Assembly: GCA_011317545.1 (NCBI GenBank)
Contig: WUJK01000003.1
Coordinates: 310,001 to 374,000 of the forward strand
DNA: 64,000 nt
Source: Coniella vitis
Lineage: Eukaryota; Ascomycota; Sordariomycetes; Diaporthales; Schizoparmaceae
Direction of reading: 5' to 3'
Shown: positions 24,392 to 35,053 of the stretch, piece by piece
Layout: every line of letters starts with the position of its first letter
Position numbering within the stretch: position 1 is the stretch's first letter
Notes under the pieces: model-generated
What the model was told of the DNA's origin: nothing
What the model saw: only the letters and a program-made list of their open reading frames with translations
The model's database searches: none
Program-made: the position numbers and the translations under genes

Positions 24392-26344
24392 ATGGCGGCC
24401 AACGACAATAATGAGCGGACACCGCTCCTCGCCAGCACATTGTCGCCATCCCAGCCCAGCAGGAACAACGACTCATGGCTCACCCGCATCTTTGGTCCCC
24501 CCAAGACCATGAAGGTGCTCCTCGCGGGCTTCCTCATCACCTTCAGCTTCTCCTTCACCCAAGTCCCCATCTTCTACGTCTTCCACCTCATGGAATGCGA
24601 TGTCTACTACTCGAAGCACCCGCCATACACGGGCACAGGCGACCGCTGCGCCCTCAACGAGATCGCCGCCGGCACCGCCACCCAGTTCTCCATCCTCGGC
24701 ATGAGCACCACCTTTTGCGGCACGCTCAACCTCTTTGTCACCGGCTGGACCGTCAAGAAATGGGGGCCCCGCTTCGCCCTCGTGCTGCAGACCTTCATCC
24801 CGGCCATCCGCGTCGCGACCCAAGTGCTCGGCGTGCTGGCAGGCGGCGCAGCGGGCGAAACGATCATCCAGGCCACGCAGCTGATTACCATCTTGGGCGG
24901 GCCCGCGGGCTACATTCTCGTCGTCAACACGATTGCCGGTGAGGTCGTGGAGCCGATGCAGCGGACGGCCGTGTTCGGGCAGCTGCAAGGGTGCATCATG
25001 CTCGGCCAGGCGATTGCGTATTTGCTCGGTGGCATGACGGGCGATGCGTTTGGCATCCGGATGCCGTTCCAGGTGGCGTTTTTCTTGTTCTTGGCGTCGT
25101 CGGTCTATGCGGGCACGGTCTTGCCGTATATCTCTCCCGAGTCGCTGTCGGACGGCAAGTCAAGCACTAAAAAGAAGAATGGTGGTGGTGGTGGTGTGAG
25201 CGGATTCCTGGCACCACTGAAAATCATGTCCGCGCAGCGGATCCGTTTGGCCAGTGGGCACATCACCAAGCACTATGGCGTCTTCTTCCTCTGCTGCGGA
25301 ATCTTCCTGGGCGTGCTGGCGACAGGGTACGCGCCGTTGCTGATTCAGATGTATGCGACGGCGTACTTTGACTTCACGCAGGCGGATAACGGGTGGTTGA
25401 TGAGTGGCAACGCGCTGGTGCGCAGCTTCTTCTTGTTCTTCATCTTTCCGCGGATCATCGCCTCGGGCAGGAAGTGGTGGATTTCCGGAGAAACCCATCA
25501 GAGGGGCGGTCCACCCAAGCATCAAAATGGGGGCCTGAATGGGCACAGGGAAGGAACCCCCCACCACCACCAAGGCGATGATGCACTAACGAGGATCCCT
25601 TCACGACCCGAGGAGCTCGAGGCGCCTGTTGCCGGCAACCAGGCCGATCAGGATCCCCTGACGCCGCAGCAGGACAGCCAGAGTCTGACGTACGAGGAAG
25701 AGCGCGCAGCGTGTCGTTTTGATTTGTTCTTTTTGCGGTGGAGTTTGCTGGTCGACGGTATTCTGACGGCTGGTGCTGCGCTGTGTACTCAGAAGTGGCA
25801 CATTTATCTCGGTAAGCTGCACAACCCATCCCCCCCTCTTTTTTTTCTTTTTTCTTTTTCTCTGTTTGCTCTATCTCTTTCACCTCCCTTTCTTGAATAC
25901 TACAAGCGCCTTGACTGACTTTACAACAACAACAATCAAAAAGCGGCCTTCCTCCTCCCCTTTGGCTCCGGTTCCGCCCCAGCAGGCAAAGGCGTCATCA
26001 CCGAAATGTGCGCCCACTCGCAGCGCACAGACGCCCTCAACGCCGTCACCCTCGTCGAGAACATCGCCAGGCTCGCCACGCAGGGCTTCTTTGGCTTCAT
26101 GTTCTCCGCGCTGGCCGAGATTGGCAAGCCCTACCTTACCTTCTACGCTAATGCTGCTGTGGCTGTGGTTGGTATGGCGGTGCTGTATCTGTCGCATTTT
26201 CCACCCCTCGACGCGACTATGGAGGAGGAGGATCTGCACGATGCTGATGCTGATGCGGAAGGTGAGGGTGGTGATAGTGACGAGGGTCATCTTGAAGTGC
26301 AGAATCCACTTGTGAGGGTGACTTCGCACGAGACGGACCGATAG
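24392..26344 (+). CDS. MFS transporter
   Basis: Two exons (24392-25811, 25944-26344) give 606 aa with a multi-span hydrophobic pattern of about 12 helices. The start is the ATG in a good context (CCATGGCG); the N-terminus MAANDNNERTPLLAST carries an ERTPLL dileucine-type signal often seen in vacuolar or endosomal transporters. Major-facilitator features include a loop after the second helix (TGWTVKKWGPRFAL). A long hydrophilic loop (about residues 365-445, His/Gly/Pro-rich) lies between apparent helices 8 and 9, beyond the usual central 6/7 loop. The C-terminal tail is acidic (TMEEEDLHDADADAEGEGG). The substrate is not evident. The intron has GTAAGC and ends AAAAAG. Confidence 0.8.
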
Positions 26345-26804
26345 CTGGAGATGCTATTAGAGGTAAAAAAAAAAAAAAAGAATAATCGTGGCAGCAAGAT
26401 CTCGGATGGCCATATTCAGGTTGGCATAGCAGACACGCTGAATGTTAGTTAATGTACATCTTTTTCTTACGGAACATATATAAAGGGAAAATTATACTGG
26501 ACAAGGTATCAAAATCAAAGTTATATCCATTGAAGGTCACGGCGTGACAAAATACGTCCCATATCAGACCAAGTTGCACGCCTGTTACATGGTATCATGG
26601 CGATCAATTAAATATCACATTGTACCACAATACAGGATACTTCTCTTCTCGCTAAGGCCTATCGAGGACCAGAACCAAAAACCAATTGTGAGGATTCGTA
26701 CAGATCCAACATCCCCATTCGCCTTCTGTCAACAGAGCAATGCGCCAGCCGCCCGCAGCAAGACACTCGCTCAACTGTCACCACTTCCAACGCATAACCA
26801 GGAG
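26345..26804. other. convergent intergenic region
   Basis: No gene seen. A run of about 15 A at 26365-26380 lies just past the MFS stop codon. Confidence 0.5.
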
Positions 26805-27791
26805 TCAGGCTCCCGTACGGCCTCGAGAACTTCGGGCTATGACTTGGCTGGTCATCTCTTCGCAGACATCTGTGGTTAACCTGCCCCATGTAAGCCTTCC
26901 GTCAGCATGAGCCAGGCTCAGCTCCGCAGTCCATGCCTTGTTTGCCTTAATGGTCCTCAGTGCATTAATAACGAGCAAGATAACCACTGAGTCGATCTGT
27001 GTAATACCGGTGGCCCTGAACTGGAACCGAATTGATTCGAGTTTGACGAAGAAGCTTAGGACCGATGCGTCTGTTGTGGTGGGTAAATGTCTCGGAATCA
27101 GTACTTGGGGAAAACACTTTGGAACAGCAGGTGATACCTGCGCCAGCAGCTGTGGAAAATATGATTTTCAGACACAGCGGAGAGGGAGTGGATGGTTGAT
27201 TGCATACGAAGACGTACGTTCCCGAGCACCCAGGTAGGCCAGTCTCCTGATTAAATTGCCCTCTTCGTTGCAAGGGATACTTTGAGCCTGTCGAGGGCTA
27301 TTGAGGCTTTCCATATTAGGGACCTTTCGCATGATGAAGTCGTAATGGTACTTGGGCGTTCTGTCGTGCGCGCCACGTGTGTCAGGATCCTATCCGACGG
27401 CAAGCAAATGCGGCCGAATAGTGCGCAGAGAGTCTTTGATTAACAATGTAACCACCCGCTGTGTGTAAAGCCACCCTCTAGGAATGTACTTGGCAATGCA
27501 GTCTTCCAATTCCATCTGCATATATTCTAGATTCTCCCCGTTCTCTTCGGGGAACAGTTGTGAGAACAGGTCTTCTGTCACCATTCTGCTCTCATACACT
27601 TCGACCTTGCGTTGAAGCTGTTCGATGGTGTCTGTCTCCAAGGCTATCGTATTCGGATAGTGTCGGTAGATGATATCTTCCACACTGTACAAGCGGAGTG
27701 TCTCGAGGAGCATGTCGTTCCAGTGCTCGAGATTGGATGGCCCCCTGAGTATGGGAATCGGAGGCAACGGTATCTCTGCAAGATCCGCCAT
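26805..27791 (-). pseudogene. Gag-like gene, copy 1, with in-frame TAG
   Basis: Two predicted exons (27791-27218, 27070-26805) would give 279 codons, but codon TAG at 27392-27390 interrupts the frame. The same position is TGG (Trp) in copy 2 (G-W-D-P-D versus G-stop-D-P-D). Everything after the stop stays open, splices in phase (GTACGT...AACAG) and aligns without gaps to copy 2 over K-x-x-S-(I/L)-R through the A-(W)-x-x-E-L-S region. The N-terminus PILRGPSNLEHWN resembles the start of Ty1/copia-type Gag proteins (L-x-G-x-x-N-x-x-x-W). No zinc knuckle, protease, integrase or LTR is seen. The lesion is a G-to-A change, equal to CpA-to-TpA on the other strand. It could still be expressed as a 133-aa fragment. 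Confidence 0.6.
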
Positions 27792-28628
27792 GTTTGCGGT
27801 ACAGTCAGACAACGTGCAAGAGTGTGGGGGGTCGAATAAGCTGCAAGTTCGAAAACCTTAACATATGGAAAAGAAAAATGCAAACGGCTGAGGATGTGGT
27901 GCGGTATTGGTGCTTCAGGAGGAGAACGCGCGAGGTAGCAGAAGACTTGGAAGTTCACTTCCTGCCCAAACGGATCTAGAGAGCTTGCCTTCAGGCCTAC
28001 CTAGGCAGTACCTAGGTAGGTAGCTCTTCTAAACACTAGAAATACAGGTACCTGGTCGCCTGCGAACTACCTAGGTGGTTTGGGAAGGAGCTCCCAAGGT
28101 TCTTATCAAAACAGCTGAGAACACCGTCATTGAAAGTAATCCGGCCTAATGGCGGTAGGCATGATTGTCCCTGCCTTAAGAGATCTGGGCTGACCGAGCA
28201 CTTCAACCTGGGCACAGGTCAGGGTCTGCTGAGTCCGTGAAGAACACAGTACCTTTGCACCGAAGATGGCAAACAGCTCTGAAGTTCGACCAATTGCTCT
28301 TGGCTGGTCTCTTGGCCTTCTGATACTGTCCTCGGCTTTTCCAGACCTGAGATCGGCTCTACATTCCATCAAGAAGCACTGCATGAACGGCGTACAGGTT
28401 TGCTCCAAAATTGTATGGCTATTTTGCTAACGGATCGTGTACCGAGTCAGCATCAATCGGCCTGTGTCTCTTGCAATCCACCACATGCTTCCACCCTGTC
28501 AACGCAATGAGAGACCTGCTCGCAGGTAACCAGCAATTCTTGTTCAGTGGTCGTTCATTTAGACGCGACTGTCTCCATCGCCGTCTCGCCGTCCAACGAT
28601 GTCAATCAAGAGTCAGGCTCTGCCACGC
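27792..28628. other. region between the two Gag-like copies
   Basis: No gene recognised. It holds a cluster of TACCTAGG-type palindromic words (about 27998-28024 and 28067-28077). Confidence 0.5.
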
Positions 28629-29565
28629 TCACTCTTCCATCCTGTTCTGAAGCTCCTTTGTGGCCTTGATGCTCATAGCCGCCATCAACAACACCCAGTT
28701 GAGGCGTTTAGCCTCGACTTCGTCCGAAAGCTCTTGAGCCCAGGCTTGGTATGCACTCGCCTTGCTCAGTCCGCTGATCGCAATGTTGATGAGCATTTTG
28801 TCGGGGAAGTAGATGTCAGCGCGGGTCAATCGGCGGCGGAGAGACTTGATCTTTTCTTGGTAGTCGGTGAGCGAACCATCTGTGATACACGATTGATGCT
28901 GTCAGCACAATCTGCAAGTTCAGAGACCTGGCCTTTTGAAAACCGAGGCGGGTTAGATATCGCGCGTTTTTCTTTTTCTTTACCAAAGATGAATACGCAC
29001 AGTCATTGACATCAATACTGCACAGCTCGTCAACAATGTCGTCAGCTTCTGTATGAGAGACAGCTGCAGGTGCCTCTACCACGCTCGTCATTTTCGGCAC
29101 CTCTCGCATGATGAACAGATAATGATCCAAAGCATATGAGTCGTTGTCGTCGTAAATATCGGGGTCCCAGCCCGCAGCAATCAGCTGCGGGCGAATTTTG
29201 GTCAAAGTGCTTTTGATCATGAAAAGAAGAATGACCTCATCGTTGAGGTTCAAATTGTTCCATAAATCCTCCTTCCTAAGCCACTTGCCATTTCTGAAGC
29301 TGAGAAGCTGACGAAATACATCCTCAGGCTCTGTTGAGTTTAGATCACATTGCCTCTTCAAGTCGGCCATCGCCTTGTGTTCCTTGGCTTCATCATACTC
29401 ATCCGGGGCATCGGAATCCTCATACACGATCTCCGGTGAAAAGTGTTCTGTCAAACCGTAGAAGCGAACCGTCAGCCATAGCATCTCGTTCCAGTGGTCG
29501 AGATTCGAGGGCCCAAGCAGCATGGGGATGCGCGGCGGCCACGCAGAGCTGGGAGCAGGAGTCAT
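28629..29565 (-). CDS. Gag-like gene, copy 2, intact
   Basis: Two exons (29565-29001, 28879-28629) joined by an intron with GTGCGT donor, GCTGAC branch and CACAG acceptor give 271 aa with no disruption. The start is the first ATG before PPRIPMLLGPSNLDHWN. Conserved with copy 1 are the G-P-S-N-L-x-H-W-N block, the H-Y-x-F-I-M-R-x-V-P-x-M block, the Y-x-x-K-(I/L)-x-S-(L/I)-R block and A-W-x-x-E-L-S. This layout (N-terminal L-x-G-x-N-x-x-x-W, then a helical Y-x-x-K-x-x-S-L-R segment) is that of copia-type Gag / UBN2-like domains, but the protein ends without a CCHC knuckle. It may be a domesticated Gag or a relic; function is unknown. It lies in tandem with copy 1, same strand, about 840 nt apart. 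Confidence 0.6.
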
Positions 29566-32500
29566 TTCTTGCTTGGGTGGTCGTGGAGGACTCTTTGTGG
29601 ATGAGATGACCGTATGTGTTGGAATTGAAGCGCTCGGTCTTCTTGTCAATCGTGATTGAGTATGCAGATCTTCTCAGAGGCATAGGTTGGGTTTATATAG
29701 CGTTGTTGCAGGGAGCTAGGCAGCTAGTAGCCAGAGAGAGAGGAAGTTTTGAGCAAGAAGAGGATAAAGTGTATACTGGTGGCTTTCAAAGGACCACCCT
29801 TTTCCCACTTCTGCCATGGGTGCTCATCTGGTGCATACTCATTCAGACACATAGGCTGCTACAGAATGTGTGATTTCAATCACCCCCACCTAAAGTACCT
29901 AGCAAGGCACCTATCTACACTGTAGGCATTGTTCTAAGGCATATTGTGGAAACCCTTGAAGGTGATGCTTCGAAGACAAGGGTCCCATTTATAGAGGCTA
30001 TCGCACAGAAGACTACAGAATCAGGTACCAATGCTGCTGTACACTTACGTGGCGGAAAGAAGTAAACAACAAGGCCGTATGCTGAAAGTGTTATTTAGAG
30101 TGAGAGCTGGATCAAACGTCAAGAAGGCTGGCACCATTAGACCCATGTGGAAGGTGGTACCTTGGAGAGTATTCTTCTACCGCGTATGACCGACATGGAC
30201 AATAGATGTTTTCTGAAGGGTTACTGGAAGAATAATTGTACTCTGTGTGATGGCTTTTTTATTTATTTTTTAATTGTCCAATCACCAAGCGTTAGTAAAT
30301 GTAATTTACAATACTGGGGCCGAGAGGGAGAGAACGCTCAAAACAGAGAGTGTTGAAGTATTTTCCAAGAAGTATAACCAAGGACAAGCTGTTGTATAGT
30401 GCGTTGTGCATACAAAGGAAGTGTGAACATGCAGGGCAGCCAGTGCTGCTCTTCCAGCGCCTTGAGCAGCAGTCTAGATGGGGACCCTTTCGTCTCTTTT
30501 GGGCGATATGGGGGATTGATCATCACACGCTTGGCTTCTTGTGGAACTTTTGCTAATAAGCGCTGATGTGTACACAAATAAATTCGATGTGCCATCCTAG
30601 ATGGGATAGTATTCCGTCCACTCATATCAGCCAGATTGAAAATACCCCAGGTTCAAAAGCACGTTCCGGAGTCAAAGGTATGTAACGTGCCATGGTGCAT
30701 ACAAATGACTACCCCCACATCGACGGTTCGCTATCCGAGTCATCGATTCCATTTGTATTAGACCCTCAAGGAATCATGGTGAAATCTTAGTAATGGAGAC
30801 AGGGAGAAAAAGAGGACCGGAACATGGATAGTTGGCCACAGGCTGCCATTTTGTGGTTGGGTGGGTGGGCATATTTTGCAAGACTAAAAGATGACATGAC
30901 GACGAGGCATTAACTGATTCGGGAGGGCCACCTCAGTCGCATCTTGTATGCGACAAACTCACATATCGGGATATATGCAGCCCTGTCTGGGGTGGTGCGA
31001 GAAGACTGGGGAAACCAGCCAGTCAAATTCGCCATAAAATATGTGCGCAACGCGCAAATGTGTAATATTCCGGGATTCTTCTAGAACCTTGCGCAAGTCC
31101 ACGCAGAAAAAGCCTTGCAAGGGACTACCTCGGTTGACAAGGAATTGGTGGACCGTTTATTCAGTGTTCCGGTGACGTGCCAAAAAAGAGCTGCCTGGCT
31201 TCCTTCCGAGTGCTCAGCCTTGCAGTGGAGACGTTGAAAGAGCGCAAGCGCCGCCGGTGATTGGCTGGTGGGGTGTAAGTCGTCTCAAAGGAGGAATCGC
31301 GGGTGCGGGTGCTCAGACGACTGGCAGCAGCCAACCAGAAGCCGAGAATGATATTTGGAATATGTCATTGGTTTAGTACCAGGCCTAATCGGTTATGACT
31401 CCCCAACGGAGATGGTGCCGTCAGTTTCTAAATATATTTTGTTCTAGCATTTGGCCGTCCGCGCGATTGATGCTGTGCGACCCGACAGATTGAGCCTCCT
31501 TGGATGCCTGTTCTTTCTTGTCGCATGACGGTAGCAGACATGACGGTAGTAGGCATACAGTTGACCTGCCCCGGACGTTGAACAACGAGAGGGTTGCGTT
31601 GCACGTGCGCCTTCCTTCCTGCTTTGCAGCCATGCCAGACGTGCAACTTTGAGTGCTGTGCCTTAGTGCATGGGGCTGTACTTTGTATCTGTACCCACTT
31701 CGGCGAAGTACCAGATACGCCATGTTGCGGCACACGGTAGTGCGCACAAATGTACCAAGCAGCTACTATAGTACATGATGAAGAGTGTACGTACCGTATA
31801 GGCATGGCTTCGTGCAGAAGGAGTCATACAGTACCCATGCTAGTTGGGCTGCTGGGGTGGTGCAGCCTTTGCAGTACATAGTACTTAGGTGTCTACGTAC
31901 CTTGATGGTTCTATGTAACGAGTGAGATCTTGCAGCGGACTGGCCCGGCAGGTCGCTTCGATCTTCCCACCACGCACCCATCCAGTCGACCTGCAGAGTC
32001 ACCAGCGGGTTTCCTGTCACGACTCTGAACTCGATGCCGGCCGCATCTGCAACGACGCACGCTTCCTCTGCCATGTGGGCATGTAACAAGCTCGCACGGA
32101 AACTGACCTCTCAGCGCGTTTCCCTGGCGCTTACCGATGACCGACAGTCGATCTCGCCCACGCCGATGCGGTGATGCAGCTGCTGTTAAGCACACCAAGC
32201 AGTAAAAGCTGGCAAAGACCCCATCACCACATGAAGGTGCCCCCCTCCCCTTTCCCCCCACATGCATCAGCACGTGTCCACTCACTGCAATGTCACTGCA
32301 GTTCCGTCCTTCCCGTTTCCTCTGCTGCCAGAGTGCTGGGTCCGCAGTGCCGTGTGCAAGTCCCAGTGGTCGTCCCACGGGGTGCGACCTGCTGACGTTG
32401 GGGCGCGGAGCTGCTTAGTTTTGCCAAGTATCAACTACTCGTTGCTCTGCTGCAAGAACAGCTCGCAAGCTTTCTCTCTGCTACCTGGGCATCCCCCCGT

Positions 32501-33120
32501 TCTGAGCTCTCAGCTAAACCTTGAATGCAGGCACCTGCGCGATTGACTGCCACCTTGTACAACAGTCCGACGCATTCGCCTGCTGTGTCGTCTTCCTTGG
32601 ACTCGCATCCTCCGCCCGACACAATGAGCTATCCGGGCAAGGGTGGGGCTGCTGTTTGCACCGGCGGCGGCAGTGCAGCCCGGGTCGAGCGGCCATATAG
32701 TGGCTTCTGTCTTCTTGTCGCATAAACTGGGCCTGGTTGCACTGCTAGAGTTTCTGACGGAGCCCTACAGCCAGGTCAGACGTTTATTTGCACGAGATGG
32801 CTCCAGAAACGCGAGCCCGCTTCCTATCGTATGCTTGGTGCATTGTACAGAGCAATGACAACTCCTTCCAGCTATGTTCCTGGCGCTGAGGTGGATCTCT
32901 CAGCCACACCCTTCAACATCCTCAGCCCATGCCTGGCGGCCGACGTACTTTGCTGCCTCGTCCACCGTCGCTGCTTAACGCCAACAGGGACAAAAAAGAG
33001 ATTACGCTCAAGCGATGAGAATATATAACATACTCCCCAAGATCCCAAGATGTTGTGGGCATGGCGTACCGGCTCTTTCAATAACTACAACCCCATAGCA
33101 TTACCATTACATGGGCCAAG
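29566..33120. other. 3.5-kb gene-poor region
   Basis: No ORF here has domain features or convincing coding bias on either strand. The 29.9-31.4 kb part looks more A/T-rich than the flanks; 31.4-33.0 kb is more GC-rich. Motif copies: 31765-31776 (degenerate) and 31875-31884 (exact TACATAGTAC). A decayed element is possible, but I cannot recognise terminal repeats. Confidence 0.45.
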
Positions 33121-34284
33121 ATGCCTTCTCCCAGCAAGCACAGTAGCCATAGCAGCTCCGGCAAACACAAGAGCAAGTCGTCATCCGCATCCTCGTCCTC
33201 GTCCTCGTCCTCGTCAAGGCACAGAGCATCGTCCTCATCTCAGGATCCGACAACCGAGCTCAGATTCTTCATGTACTCTGATCCGGCAGAAGCCAAAAAC
33301 CCCGACAACAAGAAGCTCGTCCGCTCACATGTTGCACGTGCCTCCCATGCCAGAAGCCGACGGGAGAGGGAAAGCGGAGAAAGTTCGAATAGTTCCTATA
33401 CTGCGGGTTCATCGACTCAGGCATATGAAACCAGCCCGTCAAATGAGTACATGTACTTTGACAATGACATGGGCATGGTTGATGCAACAGCCACGTCTTA
33501 CTCTTCGGCTATATCGTTTGGTCAAACCGCATCCTATTCTTCGACCTCTTACTCTTCTTCTCCACATCTGAGTGCTTCCGGGCAGCTGTCGCCATGGGAC
33601 GAGCATCTGTTGCACCACTGTATGTCTCGCTTGGAAATTCCGGGCTCGTGGAGAGTTGTTATTTTCAGGGACCGACTGACTGAATAATTCTCTGCAGATA
33701 ATAATGTCCTGGTTCCATCAAGACACAGCCCGTGTGACCATCCAAGCCATCCTATCGACGTCGCGGCCTACAGACGTGGCATGACGGGTCCCTGGATCAG
33801 CTTCTGCCAGACGGATCCGGGTCTTCTCCAAGGCATTTTCCAGGCCTCGTGTCAAAGCCTTGCCAAGTTGCACCGACGGTCTGGTAACACCAAGGACGCT
33901 GACATGTATGCCCAGCGCGCTCTACATTACAGAGGTGAGTGTCTGCGGTATATGCGTGAGGCAATGCCTGCGCCCGGACAGCAAGTCACGGATAATGTGA
34001 TTGGTATCGCTTTGCTACTTGCTTTCAACGAGGTAAGTATTTGCGCCTTTTCCTGTCTTGCTTTGGTCCATGTGACGGGTACTGACTTGATATAGTACAT
34101 GGCAGGAGATCACAGAGAGGCGCAGCAACACATGGTAGCTTGTGAATACATGGTGACTATGGCGGGCGGATACCATTATCTCGGACTCGGTGGCTTCCTC
34201 GCACAGCTTATACAATGGTTCAAGCTGGAGCTTGACCAAGCCATTGGGCACAGCAGCAAATCACATGGCAAGAGGAGGTCTTGA
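33121..34284 (+). CDS. fungal transcription-factor-like protein without DNA-binding domain
   Basis: Three exons (33121-33619, 33698-34032, 34096-34284) give 340 aa. The first 40 residues are almost pure Ser/Lys/His, followed by a conserved block (FFMYSDPAEAKNPDNKKLV, then SHVARASHARSRRER) known at the N-terminus of a fungal family linked to the Fungal_trans_2 (DUF3468) regulatory domain. Residues from about 167 on (GPWISFCQTDPGLLQGIFQA, YRGECLRYMREAM, IGIALLLAFNEYMAGD) fit the start of that helical domain. There is no Zn2Cys6 cluster or other DNA-binding motif. At 340 aa it is shorter than the usual 450-600 aa, so the C-terminal part may be lost or spliced differently. A role in regulation is inferred from the family only. 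Confidence 0.65.
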
Positions 34285-35053
34285 AGATCTGTCTCTAGTG
34301 TTCAACTCTGGGACAAGCGGGCGTAGAGTTGACTTCACAGCACCAAGACACTTCTTTTTCTTTCCTCTTCCTGTTGTATGCGGTACTCTTACTTGCTTCT
34401 TCATTTTCTTGTTCTTTTTCCACATTTCCATGCTTTTGAATCGATCATGAGCATAGAGCGCATGGCGTCTGTGGGATCACATATATTGTTCACTTGACAA
34501 CTTCGGCATGCTTCACGGGAGGGGATACAAATACACTTGGCATTACGGCGGTTGGAACCTCCTTGATCATAGCCAGCTGCCACAGGATGGCATTTATGAG
34601 CGAAGTCTTGGACCAAATGGCGCTGGACGCTTGGACTATGTATAATTTGTCTGGGTGAATTGGGCTTTAAAATTTTAACCATTCAGACATCGGAGACGAC
34701 AGAAAACAAGAAAGAAAAAAACACACCAGGAAATCCGAAACGATATGTGATCTAGCATCCAAAGATCAAGAGTTATATTTTCCGTTCAAAACACCATTTT
34801 TAAGGGGTATCCCAATACCCCACAGCCGCTGTCAACCAACCAGATCCATGTTCATAACATATACCGTAGGCATTTCATGAAAAAAGGCAGTTAACCAACC
34901 CAGCCACCATACCTTCCGATCCGGATCCACATAACCCTTCCTGCACCCTTATGGAAGTAAATAACCCCCTTACGTTGAATTGATATAGTATAACACGAAA
35001 AGACGGGCCTCAGCCTCTCAATCCAAAGCTAAGACTTTTATCACCTGCCTTTG
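34285..35053. other. convergent intergenic region
   Basis: No gene recognised between the regulator-like gene and Ire1, whose 3' ends face each other. A/T-rich stretches suit 3' untranslated regions. Confidence 0.5.

Noticed and set aside
28816..28882. Apparent +1 frameshift in Gag-like copy 2 (a frame ending P-P-P-I-D-P-R)
   Set aside because: Recounting the bases at 28839-28850 shows the spliced frame runs straight through S-L-R-R-R-L-T-R to the stop at 28629; the other frame is simply unused.
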